Shown here: positions 1-9,989 of the stretch, in pieces
Numbering within the stretch: the first letter of the stretch is position 1
Layout: the number at the start of each line of letters is the position of its first letter
Notes under the pieces: model-generated
Seen by the model: only the letters and a program-made list of their open reading frames with translations
Database searches by the model: none
What the model was told of the DNA's origin: nothing
Program-made: the position numbers and the translations under genes
DNA from: Salinibacterium hongtaonis
GTDB taxonomy: Bacteria; Actinomycetota; Actinomycetes; Actinomycetales; Microbacteriaceae
DNA length: 64,000 nt
NCBI RefSeq assembly: GCF_003065485.1
Contig: NZ_CP026951.1
Coordinates: 806,001 to 870,000 of the forward strand
Direction: 5' to 3'

Positions 1-233
1 TCCACGCCGACTACCTGCCCGCCGATGTGCGCTCGGGCGACCTGCTCGCGGTTCCCGCGACGGGCGCCTACTGCTGGGCGCTCTCCAGCAACTACAACTA
101 TCTCGCCCGTCCCGCGGTTGTCGCCGTGCGCGACGGGCAGTCCCGCATCATCGTTCGAGGCGAGACCGAGGCCGACCTGCTGTCGCGGGATGCTGGCCTC
201 ACCACTGCAGAGCAGAGAAACGGAAATCTATGA
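1..233 (+). CDS. lysA: Diaminopimelate decarboxylase, C-terminal end (partial)
   Basis: Only the last 76 or so codons are in the window; the reading frame is open from base 3 and the start lies upstream. LysA makes L-lysine and CO2 from meso-diaminopimelate with pyridoxal phosphate, in the cytoplasm. The visible part carries the typical LysA C-terminal end: a [12 protein letters not shown] block followed by SSNYNY and a terminal strand with VAVRDG and RGETEADLL. Its TGA overlaps the ATG of hom (ATGA at 230-233), so lysine and threonine synthesis genes are translationally coupled here, an arrangement common in Actinobacteria. Confidence 0.9.
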   Translation, partial: HADYLPADVRSGDLLAVPATGAYCWALSSNYNYLARPAVVAVRDGQSRIIVRGETEADLLSRDAGLTTAEQRNGNL

Positions 234-1549
234 TCGAGTACCGCAATCTCCGAGTCGCCCTCCTGGGCGCAGGATCGGTGGGTGCGCAGGTTGTCGCCCA
301 GTTGCAGAAGCACGGCGATGAGCTCGCGAGCCGCGTTGGTGCGGGCCTTGAGCTCGTCGGAGTAGCTGTTCGGGACATCGACGCCCCGCGCACGGCCGAG
401 ATCCCGCGCGAGCTGCTGACCACCGATGCTGAGTCCCTCATTCTGGGCGCCGACATCGTGATCGAGCTCATTGGAGGCATCGAGCCTGCCCGCACGCTCA
501 TCATGCAGGCGCTCACCTCGGGGGCCGATGTGGTCACCGCCAACAAGGCGCTCATCGCCACCCACGGGCCAGAACTGTTCGCAATGGCGGAGCAGGTCGG
601 CGCTCAGCTCTATTACGAGGCCGCCGTCGCCGGCGCCATCCCCATCATCCGCCCCCTGCGCGACAGCCTCGCGGGCGACCATGTTCAGCGCATCCTGGGA
701 ATCGTCAACGGAACCACCAACTTCATCCTTGATCGCATGGACACCGAGGGGCAGAGCCTCGAGGATGCTCTGGCGACGGCCACCGAGCTCGGCTATGCCG
801 AGGCGGACCCCACGGCCGACATCGAGGCATATGACGCGGCCCAGAAGGCCGCGATCTTGGCAAGCCTCGCGTTTCACACGACCGTTCCCATCGAGAGCGT
901 CTACCGCGAGGGCATCACAGCCATCACGGCGGCGCAGGTTGAGGCCGCCCGCTCCGCCGGCTACGTCATCAAGCTGCTCGCCATCTGCGAGCGAGTTACC
1001 GATGCCGAGGGCATCGACGGTGTCAGCGCGCGGGTCTATCCGGCGCTGGTTCCCCGAACTCACCCGCTCGCCGCTGTGCACGGTGCCAAGAACGCCGTCT
1101 TCGTCGAGGCCGAGGCCGCAGGCGACCTCATGTTCTATGGCGCAGGAGCTGGCGGAATCGAGACAGCATCCGCTGTTCTGGGCGACCTCGTGTCTGCTGC
1201 TCGTCGCCACGTCGTTGGCGGCCCCGGCGTAGCCGAGTCAACCAACTCGGATCTGCCTATCCTGCCCATCGGCAGCGTCACGACCCGCTACCACATCACC
1301 CTTTTGGTCAACGACCGCACGGGTGTGCTCGCCACGATCGCCGCACTGTTCAGCGACCACGGCGTCTCGGTTGAAACGGTTGTGCAGACCGTTGGTGCGC
1401 CGAGTGACGATGGCACCCCCGCCCCCGCTACCCTGGTGATTGGCACTCACGAGGCGTCGGAAGCGGCTCTCGCCGCAACCGTTACCGCCCTGTCGAGCAT
1501 CGACACCGTGAGATCAGTCACCTCAGTCCTCCGAGTAGAAGGTTCCTAA
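230..1549 (+). CDS. hom: Homoserine dehydrogenase
   Basis: This 439-residue enzyme reduces aspartate semialdehyde to homoserine with NAD(P)H, the branch point to threonine and methionine. The Rossmann loop GAGSVG is at residues 13-18, the TANKALIA block with the catalytic-site lysine at about 106, then [11 protein letters not shown] and the substrate-domain [10 protein letters not shown] segment. From about residue 345 a C-terminal ACT domain follows ([17 protein letters not shown]), which in this family mediates feedback inhibition by threonine. The start overlaps lysA by 4 bases and the stop overlaps thrC by one (TAATG), so it is one transcription unit. Length is normal for the ACT-containing class. 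Confidence 0.97.
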   Translation: MIEYRNLRVALLGAGSVGAQVVAQLQKHGDELASRVGAGLELVGVAVRDIDAPRTAEIPRELLTTDAESLILGADIVIELIGGIEPARTLIMQALTSGADVVTANKALIATHGPELFAMAEQVGAQLYYEAAVAGAIPIIRPLRDSLAGDHVQRILGIVNGTTNFILDRMDTEGQSLEDALATATELGYAEADPTADIEAYDAAQKAAILASLAFHTTVPIESVYREGITAITAAQVEAARSAGYVIKLLAICERVTDAEGIDGVSARVYPALVPRTHPLAAVHGAKNAVFVEAEAAGDLMFYGAGAGGIETASAVLGDLVSAARRHVVGGPGVAESTNSDLPILPIGSVTTRYHITLLVNDRTGVLATIAALFSDHGVSVETVVQTVGAPSDDGTPAPATLVIGTHEASEAALAATVTALSSIDTVRSVTSVLRVEGS

Positions 1550-2631
1550 TGGCCCACCAGTGGCGCGGGGTTCTCCGCGAGTATGCAGACCGTCTCGACG
1601 TAACGGATGCGACGCCCATCATTACCCTCGGCGAGGGTGGCACCCCCCTCCTCCCCGCTCCCGCTCTCTCCGCTCGCACTGGCGCGAAGGTCTGGGTCAA
1701 GTACGAGGGAATGAACCCGACCGGCTCCTTCAAGGACCGCGGCATGACGATGGCCGTCTCCAAGGCTGTTGAGGCCGGAGCTAAGGCAGTCATCTGCGCG
1801 TCGACCGGCAACACCTCGGCGTCGGCCGCGGCGTATGCAACGCACGCCGGCATCACCGCCGCCGTACTCGTGCCAGAAGGCAAGATCGCCATGGGCAAGC
1901 TTGCCCAGGCAATCGCCCACAACGCGCAGCTCTTGCAGGTGCAGGGCAACTTCGATGACTGCCTCGACATCGCCCGCGACCTCGCCGCCAACTACCCGGT
2001 TCACCTCGTCAACTCGGTCAATAACGACCGCATCGAGGGCCAGAAGACGGCGGCCTTCGAGGTCGTCGAGGTTCTCGAAGACGCGCCAGACTTCCACTTC
2101 ATCCCCGTGGGTAACGCCGGCAACTACACCGCGTACTTCCGCGGTTACAGCGAGGAGCTTGAGCGCGGAGTCTCCACCAAGCTTCCCCGCATGTTCGGCT
2201 TCCAGGCCGCGGGAAGCGCTCCGATCGTGACGGGCCACGTCGTCAAGAACCCCGACACGATCGCCAGCGCGATCCGCATCGGCAACCCCGCATCGTGGGA
2301 GCTCGCCATTGCTGCCCGCGAGACGAGCAACGGATACTTCGGCGCGATCTCCGACGACAAGATCCTCGAGGCGCACCGCATCCTTTCGGCAGAGGTCGGC
2401 ATCTTCGTCGAGCCCGCGTCGGCCATCAGCGTTGCAGGGCTGCTCGAGCGCGCGGATGCTGGGCAGATTCCCGCCGGCGCCACCGTCGTTCTCACCGTCA
2501 CCGGCCACGGCCTCAAGGACCCCCAGTGGGCTCTTCGCGCCGCCGATGGTTCCGACGTTCAGCCCACGGTTGTCCCCGTCGACACCGCGGAGATCGCTGG
2601 GGTACTCGGATTGGCGAAAGCGACGGCATGA
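1549..2631 (+). CDS. thrC: Threonine synthase
   Basis: This 360-residue PLP enzyme converts O-phosphohomoserine to L-threonine. The PLP-lysine motif NPTGSFKDRGM places the Schiff-base lysine at residue 62, the phosphate-binding STGNTSASAAAYA block follows, and VTGHGLKD lies near the C-terminus. It is the short threonine synthase typical of Actinobacteria. It overlaps hom by 1 base and thrB by 4 (ATGA at 2628-2631). A second, divergent threonine-synthase-like gene lies far downstream on the minus strand (61014-62132); the operon position makes this copy the biosynthetic one. Confidence 0.97.
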   Translation: MAHQWRGVLREYADRLDVTDATPIITLGEGGTPLLPAPALSARTGAKVWVKYEGMNPTGSFKDRGMTMAVSKAVEAGAKAVICASTGNTSASAAAYATHAGITAAVLVPEGKIAMGKLAQAIAHNAQLLQVQGNFDDCLDIARDLAANYPVHLVNSVNNDRIEGQKTAAFEVVEVLEDAPDFHFIPVGNAGNYTAYFRGYSEELERGVSTKLPRMFGFQAAGSAPIVTGHVVKNPDTIASAIRIGNPASWELAIAARETSNGYFGAISDDKILEAHRILSAEVGIFVEPASAISVAGLLERADAGQIPAGATVVLTVTGHGLKDPQWALRAADGSDVQPTVVPVDTAEIAGVLGLAKATA

Positions 2632-3569
2632 CCGCGACTGCTGCCCCGACCGGCAGGTCGGTCTCGGTTAGGGTTCCTGCCACGAGTGCCAACCTCGGGC
2701 CGGGATTCGACACGCTCGGCCTCGCTCTCTCGCTCTATGACGACCTTGAGGTCACCACGAGTGAGCGGCCCGGCGCCCGGGTAGAGATTCACGGTGTGGG
2801 GGAGGGCGAGGTCCCCACCGACGAGCACAACCTGGTTGTGCGCACGATTGCCTTCACCTTTGAGCGCTACGGCGTGCAACTGCCGGGTCTCGACCTTGTG
2901 GCTCACAACCGCATCCCGCACGGCCGAGGGCTCGGGTCATCCGGTGCGGCGATCGTCGCCGGCATCATGGCGGCAAAGGGTCTGCTCGACGGCATCGTCG
3001 ACATCGACTCGAATGCGCTTCTCGCGCTGGCCTCTGAGTTGGAGGGGCATCCCGACAATGTTGCCCCTGCGCTTTTTGGCGGGCTAACAATCGCCTGGAC
3101 CTCCGACAAGGGGCCGCAGCACAAGAAGCTCATGGTGCACAGGGGGGTCTCTCCTCTTATCTGTGTTCCCGAAAAGACGATGTCAACCGAGCTCGCCCGC
3201 AGCTTGAGGCCCGTCACGGTTCCTCACGAGGATGCCGCGTTCAACGTTTCGCGCTCAGCTCTGCTGATCGCCGCGCTCATCCAGAGCCCTGAGCTTCTGC
3301 ACGACGCGACAGAAGACAAGCTTCACCAGAGCTACCGCGCGAGCGCGATGCCCGAGACGGTCGGCCTCGTGGAGGAGCTTCGATCGCACGGTCTTGCTGC
3401 CGTGGTTTCTGGCGCAGGGCCCTCTGTGCTCGTGCTCTGCAGTGACCCCGCTCAACGCCTCGAAGCAGCGCAGGTAGTGGCCAATCATGGCGGCTCGCCG
3501 TGGCAGGCGCTCATGCTCGCCGTCGACTTCAAAGGTGCTACAGTGAACGTGCACCCGGCGAAATCTTAG
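2628..3569 (+). CDS. thrB: Homoserine kinase
   Basis: This GHMP-family kinase phosphorylates homoserine to O-phosphohomoserine, the ThrC substrate. The ATG at 2628, overlapping the thrC stop, gives 313 residues and begins just before the family motif VRVPATSANLGPGFDTLG. The ATP-binding GHMP loop PHGRGLGSSGAAIVAG and a C-terminal SGAGPSVLVLC motif are present. The frame is open further upstream inside thrC, but that would add a non-homologous extension, so the coupled start is preferred. It closes the hom-thrC-thrB unit. Confidence 0.95.
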   Translation: MTATAAPTGRSVSVRVPATSANLGPGFDTLGLALSLYDDLEVTTSERPGARVEIHGVGEGEVPTDEHNLVVRTIAFTFERYGVQLPGLDLVAHNRIPHGRGLGSSGAAIVAGIMAAKGLLDGIVDIDSNALLALASELEGHPDNVAPALFGGLTIAWTSDKGPQHKKLMVHRGVSPLICVPEKTMSTELARSLRPVTVPHEDAAFNVSRSALLIAALIQSPELLHDATEDKLHQSYRASAMPETVGLVEELRSHGLAAVVSGAGPSVLVLCSDPAQRLEAAQVVANHGGSPWQALMLAVDFKGATVNVHPAKS

Positions 3570-3749
3570 GTTTTGCTACGCGCGAGCGATCTTGTTCGTG
3601 CCACGGGTTGCACCATCACCAGCATCTCTTCGCCCCCGTCTCGGCCTGCGCTCCGTTCAGGCCCCGGGTCGTGGTGCGACAAGCTCTCCTCAGACCCGCC
3701 GTATGCGATTCCCGACTTCGGTGTCTGACAGGGGAAAGGAACCCTCTTA
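3570..3749 (+). promoter_or_regulatory. Leader region between thrB and rho
   Basis: This 180-base gap holds no gene I can support. It contains a 6-bp stem (GGCCTG/CAGGCC, 3643-3663) and ends with a Shine-Dalgarno-like AGGGGAAAGGA about 8 bases before the rho GTG. The stem has no U-run, so it is a weak terminator at best. A promoter and an autoregulatory rho leader are expected here from knowledge of rho genes, but I see no convincing -35/-10 pair. Confidence 0.3.
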
Positions 3750-6023
3750 GTGACTGATCACACAGTCCGTCCCGCCGATCTGGCAGCCATGCGCCTTCCC
3801 GAGCTCCAGGCTCTCGCGGCGTCGCTCGGCATTACCGGCGTTACCAAACTTCGTAAAGGAGCCCTCGTGGACGCAATCAACGAGACCCAGAACACTTCAT
3901 CATCCGACCAGGCAGCGCCTGCGCAGACCGCGTCTGCTCCCGTGCAGACGGCGGCTCAGGATGCTCCGGCAGAGGCCGTAGCAACCGCGCCGCGCAAGCG
4001 TGCCCCACGCCGGGCAACGGCAACGGGGGGCGTCATCACGACGACCTCCGCGCCTGCCGAAAAGGCAGCGCCTGCCGAAAAGGCCGCGCCCGCCGAGAAG
4101 GCAGCACCCGTCGAGCAGGCCGCTCCCGCGGCCGCTGCAGACACAGCGGTTGAGAATGCCGCGGCCGAGGCAGAGAAGCCCGCCCGCAAGGCTCCCGCCC
4201 GCAAGCGCACCGCACCCAAGGTGGCCGCTGAGCACGCCAATGGTGCCGAGTCCGGTGTTGACACCGTGGCAGCAGAGCCCGCCGCTGCACAGCCCGCCGG
4301 TGCAGAGTCCGCTCCGGCCGCCTCTGAGACCGCCGAGACCGAGGCGCCTGCCCGTGGCCGTGGACGTCGTCCCGCCCGGGGGGAGAACGCCGACCAGAAC
4401 GACAAGGCAAACGACAAGGCAGAGATCGACACGACCTCTGGCTCAGGTGACGACAGCGCCGACTCCGGTGATGACGACGAGAACTCGGAGCGCCCGCAGC
4501 GCAGCCGCAACCGCAACCGCAACCGCAAGGGCGAGAAGAACGACTCCCAGCGTGGCGAAAACCGCGACCGTGACCGCGACCGTGACCGCGACAACCGTGA
4601 GAACCGCGACAACCAGCGTGATGGTCAGCGCGACGCCCAGAAGGGCAACCAGCGCGGCGACCAGAACGACCGTGACGACAACGGTCAGGATGACCGCGGC
4701 CAGCGCCGTCAGCAGCAGGACCGCCAGCAGGGCGACCGCCAGCAGACCGAGCGTCAGCAGCAGGAGCGCCAGCACGACGATGAGCGCGGAGGCCGCGGTC
4801 GTTACCGTGACCGCAAGCGTCGCGGCGGCGGCAACGATGACTTCGAGCCCGAGATCAGCGACGACGACGTACTCATCCCCGTCGCCGGCATCCTCGACGT
4901 TCTCGACAACTATGCCTTCGTGCGCACGACCGGATACCTCCCCGGCAACAACGATGTTTACGTCTCGCTCGGCCAGGTCAAGAAGTACAACCTGCGCAAG
5001 GGTGACGCCGTCGTTGGCGCCATCCGTCAGCCGCGTGATGGTGACAACCAGGGTGGTCGCCAGAAGTACAACGCGATCGTCAAGATCGACACGATCAACG
5101 GCCTCCCGGTGGAGCAGGCTGGCGACCGCGTCGAGTTCGGCAAGCTGACCCCGCTCTACCCCTCGGAGCGCCTGCGCCTTGAGACGGAGCCGCAGAAGCT
5201 GACGACCCGCATCATCGACCTCGTGTCGCCCATCGGCAAGGGCCAGCGCGGCCTCATCGTCTCGCCGCCCAAGGCCGGCAAGACGCTCGTACTCCAGGCC
5301 ATCGCCAACGCGATCGCCAAGAACAACCCCGAGGTTCACCTCATGGTCGTTCTCGTCGACGAGCGGCCTGAAGAGGTCACCGACATGCAGCGCACCGTCA
5401 AGGGTGAGGTCATCGCCTCCACCTTCGACCGCCCCGCCGAAGACCACACGACGGTTGCCGAACTCGCCATCGAGCGCGCCAAGCGCCTCGTCGAGCTCGG
5501 CCACGACGTCGTCGTGCTGCTCGACTCGATCACGCGCCTCGGCCGTGCCTACAACCTGGCTGCCCCGGCATCCGGTCGCATCCTCTCCGGTGGTGTCGAC
5601 TCGTCGGCGCTCTACCCGCCCAAGCGTTTCTTCGGCGCCGCTCGCAATATTGAGGACGGCGGCTCGCTGACCATCCTGGCAACCGCGCTCGTCGAGACCG
5701 GTTCCAAGATGGACGAGGTCATCTTCGAGGAGTTCAAGGGCACCGGCAACATGGAGCTGCGCCTGTCGCGTCAGCTTGCTGACAAGCGCATCTTCCCTGC
5801 GGTTGACGTCAACGCCTCCGGCACGCGCCGCGAGGAGATGCTCATGGGCGTCGACGAGGTCAAGGTCACCTGGAAGCTGCGTCGCGCCCTTGCGGGTGTC
5901 GACACGCAGCAGGCCCTCGAGATCGTTCTGGGCAAGCTCAAGGAGACGACGTCTAACGTCGAGTTCCTCATGCAGATTCAGAAGTCGCTCCCGACCGCCG
6001 CCGGCAAGACCGAGAAGGACTAG
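3750..6023 (+). CDS. rho: Transcription termination factor Rho with a large disordered insertion
   Basis: Rho is a hexameric RNA helicase that ends transcription. This one has 757 residues against about 420 in E. coli. Domains: an N-terminal Rho_N/SAP-like helical domain (about residues 7-45); a long low-complexity stretch (about 50-370), first Ala/Pro/Glu/Lys with an APAEKA repeat, then Arg/Asn/Asp/Gln-rich; the RNA-binding cold-shock-like domain (about 373-450, [19 protein letters not shown]); and the ATPase with Walker [10 protein letters not shown] and Walker [18 protein letters not shown]. Large insertions are known in actinobacterial Rho proteins. The start is the GTG after AGGGGAAAGGA. 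prfA follows after 2 bases. Confidence 0.97.
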   Translation: MTDHTVRPADLAAMRLPELQALAASLGITGVTKLRKGALVDAINETQNTSSSDQAAPAQTASAPVQTAAQDAPAEAVATAPRKRAPRRATATGGVITTTSAPAEKAAPAEKAAPAEKAAPVEQAAPAAAADTAVENAAAEAEKPARKAPARKRTAPKVAAEHANGAESGVDTVAAEPAAAQPAGAESAPAASETAETEAPARGRGRRPARGENADQNDKANDKAEIDTTSGSGDDSADSGDDDENSERPQRSRNRNRNRKGEKNDSQRGENRDRDRDRDRDNRENRDNQRDGQRDAQKGNQRGDQNDRDDNGQDDRGQRRQQQDRQQGDRQQTERQQQERQHDDERGGRGRYRDRKRRGGGNDDFEPEISDDDVLIPVAGILDVLDNYAFVRTTGYLPGNNDVYVSLGQVKKYNLRKGDAVVGAIRQPRDGDNQGGRQKYNAIVKIDTINGLPVEQAGDRVEFGKLTPLYPSERLRLETEPQKLTTRIIDLVSPIGKGQRGLIVSPPKAGKTLVLQAIANAIAKNNPEVHLMVVLVDERPEEVTDMQRTVKGEVIASTFDRPAEDHTTVAELAIERAKRLVELGHDVVVLLDSITRLGRAYNLAAPASGRILSGGVDSSALYPPKRFFGAARNIEDGGSLTILATALVETGSKMDEVIFEEFKGTGNMELRLSRQLADKRIFPAVDVNASGTRREEMLMGVDEVKVTWKLRRALAGVDTQQALEIVLGKLKETTSNVEFLMQIQKSLPTAAGKTEKD

Positions 6024-6025
6024 TC

Positions 6026-7105
6026 ATGTTCGAGTCAGTAGCGGTGCTGCTGGCCGAGCATGAGGATCTGCAGAAGCAACTGTCTGATCCCGCCGTTCAC
6101 GCGGATGCGGCCAGAGCCAAGAAGATTAACCGACGCTATGCCGAGCTCAGCCAGATCAAGGCTGCGCACGAGCATTGGCTTGAGGCTACGGACGACCTCG
6201 CGGCAGCTCGCGAGCTCGCCAAAGAGGACGAAACCTTCGCCGAGGAGATTCCTAGCCTTGAGGAGAGCGTCGCCACTACTCAGGAGAAGCTTCGGCGTCT
6301 GCTGATCCCGCGCGACCCCGACGATGGGCGCGACGTGATCATGGAGATCAAGGGTGGAGAAGGAGGCGCCGAAAGCGCTCTCTTCGCCGCCGATCTGCTG
6401 CGCATGTACATGCACTACGCCGAGTCGAAGGGCTGGAAGACCGAGCTCCTCGACCGAACCGAGAGCGATCTCGGTGGGTATAAGGATGTCCAGCTGGCGA
6501 TCAAGTCCAACGCAACGGACCCGTCGCAGGGCGTGTGGGCCCACCTCAAGTACGAGGGTGGCGTTCACCGTGTGCAGCGGGTTCCGGCAACGGAGTCGCA
6601 GGGCCGCATCCACACGTCGACAACCGGCGTGCTGGTGTTCCCCGAGGTTGACGAGCCCGAAGAGGTGGAGATCAGCCAGAACGATCTCAAGATCGACGTG
6701 TACCGCTCGAGCGGGCCAGGTGGCCAGTCGGTTAACACCACCGACTCCGCCGTGCGCATCACGCACCTTCCCACGGGCATCGTGGTGTCGATGCAGAACG
6801 AGAAGAGCCAGCTGCAGAACCGCGAGGCGGGGATGCGCGTGCTGCGTGCCCGCATCCTGGCTCGCCAGCAGGAGGAACAGGCCGCTCTCGATAGCGCTGC
6901 TCGCAAGACGCAGATCCGCACGATGGACCGCTCCGAGCGCATCCGCACGTACAACTTTCCCGAGAACCGCATTGCCGATCACCGCACTGGATACAAGGCC
7001 TACAACCTTGACCAGGTCATGAACGGCTCACTGGGGCCGGTCATCGAATCCTGCATCCAGGCGGATGAGGAGGCCAGGCTCGCCGACATTGGCGACCAGG
7101 CATAG
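6026..7105 (+). CDS. prfA: Peptide chain release factor 1
   Basis: RF1 recognises UAA and UAG stop codons and triggers release of the peptide. It has 359 residues, a normal length. The catalytic GGQ is at residues 232-234 within [17 protein letters not shown], and the codon-reading tripeptide is PAT (187-189), the RF1 form of the P-x-T motif rather than the SPF of RF2. It starts 2 bases after the rho stop, so it is co-transcribed with rho. prmC, whose product methylates the GGQ glutamine, is next. Confidence 0.97.
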   Translation: MFESVAVLLAEHEDLQKQLSDPAVHADAARAKKINRRYAELSQIKAAHEHWLEATDDLAAARELAKEDETFAEEIPSLEESVATTQEKLRRLLIPRDPDDGRDVIMEIKGGEGGAESALFAADLLRMYMHYAESKGWKTELLDRTESDLGGYKDVQLAIKSNATDPSQGVWAHLKYEGGVHRVQRVPATESQGRIHTSTTGVLVFPEVDEPEEVEISQNDLKIDVYRSSGPGGQSVNTTDSAVRITHLPTGIVVSMQNEKSQLQNREAGMRVLRARILARQQEEQAALDSAARKTQIRTMDRSERIRTYNFPENRIADHRTGYKAYNLDQVMNGSLGPVIESCIQADEEARLADIGDQA

Positions 7106-7106
7106 C

Positions 7107-7967
7107 GTGTCAGCTTCTCTCGCCGACATTCGGCGCCAGGCGGTAGCCGATCTCGCGGCAGCCGGCATCCCCTCTGCCGAGGTGGACGCCGAGCTGCTGA
7201 TCGGCCACGTTCTGGGCCTCAGCAGGGGGCAGGTGCAGGCGAAGGTCGTCATGGGTGTCGATATCGACGAACAGAATGTCGCAGCCATCACCGCGGCCGT
7301 TTCTCGTCGGGCCGCCCGTGAGCCGCTTCAGCACATCACCGGCCGTGCTCCGTTCAGATCCCTCGAGCTTGCCGTCGGCCCTGGGGTCTTCGTGCCCCGG
7401 CCGGAGACGGAACTTGTGGTGCAGTATGCGATCGATGCGCTGAACACGTCTGCCGTTCCCAGTCCCATTGGCGTCGACCTGGGCTCCGGCTCAGGAGCTA
7501 TTGCTTTGGCGATGGCTACAGAGGTTCCCCGCGCGAGAATCTTTGCGGCCGAAAACTCGCCAGATGCGTTTCCGTGGACCCGGCGCAACTTCGATGAGAG
7601 CGGCGCGACCAATGCTGTTCTGGAGTTCGTAGACCTGGCCCATGCATTCCCCGACCTCGACGGAATAGTCGACGTTGTGATCTCTAACCCTCCCTACATT
7701 CCTGCCGCTGCGGTTCCCCGCGACCCCGAGGTGCACCTCTTCGACCCGCCGCATGCCCTGTATGGCGGCGAGGACGGTTTGGATGCTGTTCACGCGGTAT
7801 CGAAGACGGGCCTTCGCTTGCTGCACGCCGGTGGCGTTCTTGTGATCGAGCATGGCGAGGAGCAGGCGGCAGCGATCGGCGGGCTGCTGAGGGCCGATGG
7901 CTGGTCGGCGATCTCGACGCATCCCGACCTGCTCGGCCGTGACCGCGCGACAACGGCGCTGCGGTAG
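7107..7967 (+). CDS. prmC: Release factor glutamine methyltransferase PrmC
   Basis: PrmC N5-methylates the glutamine of the GGQ motif in release factors using S-adenosylmethionine. I chose the GTG at 7107, one base after the prfA stop, giving 286 residues; an earlier in-frame start at 7065 would overlap prfA by 41 bases. An N-terminal helical domain precedes the SAM-binding GVDLGSGSGAIAL (about 122-134), and the substrate motif NPPY is at 194-197. Adjacency to prfA is the usual arrangement. Confidence 0.95.
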   Translation: MSASLADIRRQAVADLAAAGIPSAEVDAELLIGHVLGLSRGQVQAKVVMGVDIDEQNVAAITAAVSRRAAREPLQHITGRAPFRSLELAVGPGVFVPRPETELVVQYAIDALNTSAVPSPIGVDLGSGSGAIALAMATEVPRARIFAAENSPDAFPWTRRNFDESGATNAVLEFVDLAHAFPDLDGIVDVVISNPPYIPAAAVPRDPEVHLFDPPHALYGGEDGLDAVHAVSKTGLRLLHAGGVLVIEHGEEQAAAIGGLLRADGWSAISTHPDLLGRDRATTALR

Positions 7968-8051
7968 CCGCTCGCACCCGCCCGTCCAGTTGTGATCAAC
8001 TCGATGCCGCTATCTGCCGTGCCCTCCCGGCTTCTGTCGAGCGCCGACGGG

Positions 8052-8057
8052 TAGGAT
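8052..8057 (+). promoter_or_regulatory. Candidate -10 element for tsaC
   Basis: TAGGAT fits the actinobacterial TANNNT -10 pattern. It ends 10 bases before the ATG of tsaC, which has no clear Shine-Dalgarno sequence, so the transcript would be leaderless or almost so. No -35 is recognisable. Confidence 0.4.
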
Positions 8058-8067
8058 TGGCGGCGAT

Positions 8068-8748
8068 ATGGCGACCATTCACGATTGCTCCGATCCCACA
8101 GAGCTCCTCAGCGGCATGCGACTCGCGCGCAAGGCCATCTCTCGCGGCGCTCTCGTTGTCATGCCCACCGACACCGTCTACGGCGTCGCTGCCGATGCGT
8201 TCAACCCTGCAGCGGTGCAGCGGCTGTTGGATGCCAAAGGCCGGGGCCGGCAGTCGCCGCCACCCGTGCTTATTCCCAGTCTTGCAACGCTCGATGCTCT
8301 CGCTGAGGACGTCCCCGACGAGGTGCGAGCGCTCGTCGATGAGTTTTGGCCCGGAGCCCTCACCGTGATTCTTCCGGCTCGGGAGTCCTTGCAATGGGAT
8401 CTCGGCGATACGGCAGGAACAGTCGCCCTGCGAATGCCTGCCGATCGTGTCGCTCTAGAGCTGCTGGCCGAGACGGGACCTCTGGCCGTGTCATCGGCCA
8501 ATCTCACGGGACAGCCCGCCGCCGTGACGGTGAGCGAGGCGCGCGACATGCTCGGCGATTCTGTCGAGGTCTATCTCGACGGGGGAGTCGGAGGAACCGC
8601 GAGTTCCACGATCGTCGATGCAACGGCACTCGGTTCTGGGGGAGAGATTCGCATCGTTCGCCACGGAGCCATCTCCGACGAAGCGATCTATGCGGCTATC
8701 GCGGCGGTGTCGGATGATTCGACCCCGGCGGATGGCGCAACCGCATGA
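8068..8748 (+). CDS. tsaC: L-threonylcarbamoyladenylate synthase (Sua5/YrdC/YciO family)
   Basis: This enzyme makes threonylcarbamoyl-AMP from threonine, bicarbonate and ATP, the first step of the t6A37 modification of ANN-decoding tRNAs. The 226-residue protein has the family core: VVMPTDTVYGVAADAF near the N-terminus, the basic KGRGRQSPPPVLI segment, and SSANLTGQPA for nucleotide binding. It is the YrdC-domain form, without a full C-terminal Sua5 domain. Its TGA overlaps the ATG of the next gene by 4 bases (8745-8748). Confidence 0.92.
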   Translation: MATIHDCSDPTELLSGMRLARKAISRGALVVMPTDTVYGVAADAFNPAAVQRLLDAKGRGRQSPPPVLIPSLATLDALAEDVPDEVRALVDEFWPGALTVILPARESLQWDLGDTAGTVALRMPADRVALELLAETGPLAVSSANLTGQPAAVTVSEARDMLGDSVEVYLDGGVGGTASSTIVDATALGSGGEIRIVRHGAISDEAIYAAIAAVSDDSTPADGATA

Positions 8749-9989
8749 GAATTGTTTTCTATGTGCTCGTCGGCGGCGTCTCTGCCCTCGTCACCTTCGT
8801 GCTCTCGTTCATCATTCTTAAACTGAGCCATCGTTTCAAGCTGTATCCCGGCATCCGGGAGCGTGACGTGCACACCACGCCGACGCCTCGCCTTGGCGGC
8901 ATTGCGATGTTCTTCGGCGTCATTGTCGCCTTTGCTGTCGCATCGCAGCTCGATCGTTTTCACCTGATTTTCGCCAACCCGAGACCGGTGCTAGCCCTTC
9001 TCGGGGCAGCTTTCGTAATCGTGGCGCTCGGTGTCGCCGACGACATCTGGGATCTCGACTGGATGACCAAGCTCACCGGCCAGATCCTGGCGGCAGGACT
9101 GCTGGTCTGGCAGGGCGTGCAACTTGTCACCGTGCCGATCGGCGGAATCACCATCATCCCTCCCGTCACGGGCCTCGTGATCACGGTGCTCGCCGTGGTG
9201 CTCGTGATGAACGCCGTCAACTTTATCGACGGACTCGATGGCCTCGTGGCCGGGGTCGCGCTCATCGCCAGCAGCGTGTTCTTTATCTACACGTACATCC
9301 TCTCCAACGGCGTGGGGGAGTCGGAGTACTTCAACCTCGCCTCGCTCATCACCGCGGTGCTTGCCGGCGCATGCATCGGTTTTCTGCCGCTCAACTGGCA
9401 CCCGGCCAAGATGTTCATGGGCGATTCCGGCGCGCTCCTCGTGGGCCTACTGATGGCGGCGTCGGCCATCTCGGTCACCGGCCAGGTCGACCCGGGTGCG
9501 CTCGCCTCGGGGCGCCAACTGCTGCCGGCCTTTATCCCGATCCTGCTGCCCTTCGCGATTCTCATCGTGCCGCTGCTCGATTTCGCCCTTGCTGTCTTCC
9601 GACGCCTCCGCGCCGGCAAATCGCCGTTCTCCGCTGACCGGCAGCATCTTCACCACCGATTGCTCGACATGGGGCACTCGCATTTTCATGCCGTGTTGAT
9701 CTTCTATTCGTGGACCGCCGTCGTTGCAATCGGCTGCCTGCTGTTCATGCTCGTTCCGGCATGGGTCGCGATCGCCTTTGTTTCGCTGGGCTTTGTCCTG
9801 AGCGCCTGGTTCACGCTGGCGCCTCTCACCCGTCGCAAGCGCATAGAAGCGCGCGTGCAGCTAGCTAAGCCGGGGTCTGACTCCGTGATCGACCCGCGCC
9901 TCGATCCTCTTGACGAGGCGTCCAACGTTAGGGAGCCCGGCGATCCAGCAACTGTGGATGCCGCCCTCCGTCCTAAGGAAGCACCATGA
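8745..9989 (+). CDS. Undecaprenyl-phosphate N-acetylhexosamine-1-phosphate transferase (MraY/WecA family)
   Basis: This polytopic membrane enzyme would load a sugar-1-phosphate onto a polyprenyl phosphate, the first step in building a cell-envelope glycan. In 414 residues there are about ten membrane segments plus the cytoplasmic family motifs: HTTPTPRLGGIAMF, the metal-binding DD of VADDIWDL, NAVNFIDGLDGL, and the basic HLHHRLLDMGHSH loop that marks WecA/TagO-type enzymes. The C-terminal 60 residues are hydrophilic and probably cytoplasmic. It sits directly before the ATP synthase genes, as in many Actinobacteria. The exact sugar cannot be told from sequence. Confidence 0.9.
   Translation: MRIVFYVLVGGVSALVTFVLSFIILKLSHRFKLYPGIRERDVHTTPTPRLGGIAMFFGVIVAFAVASQLDRFHLIFANPRPVLALLGAAFVIVALGVADDIWDLDWMTKLTGQILAAGLLVWQGVQLVTVPIGGITIIPPVTGLVITVLAVVLVMNAVNFIDGLDGLVAGVALIASSVFFIYTYILSNGVGESEYFNLASLITAVLAGACIGFLPLNWHPAKMFMGDSGALLVGLLMAASAISVTGQVDPGALASGRQLLPAFIPILLPFAILIVPLLDFALAVFRRLRAGKSPFSADRQHLHHRLLDMGHSHFHAVLIFYSWTAVVAIGCLLFMLVPAWVAIAFVSLGFVLSAWFTLAPLTRRKRIEARVQLAKPGSDSVIDPRLDPLDEASNVREPGDPATVDAALRPKEAP

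Noticed and set aside
98-1210. A 370-codon minus-strand open frame opposite hom
   Set aside because: It lies wholly over a clear homoserine dehydrogenase gene and its composition is that of an antisense shadow in GC-rich DNA.
3570-3749. A riboswitch or tRNA in the thrB-rho gap
   Set aside because: No tRNA-like cloverleaf or known riboswitch core was visible; only a short stem.
4048-4130. Possible CRISPR-like or tandem repeat array in rho
   Set aside because: The repeats are short in-frame APAEKA codons within a disordered protein region, with no spacers.
4443-5504. A 353-codon minus-strand open frame with hydrophobic segments opposite rho
   Set aside because: The Leu/Val-rich stretch is the reverse complement of the Arg/Asn/Asp-rich Rho insertion, an artefact of that composition.
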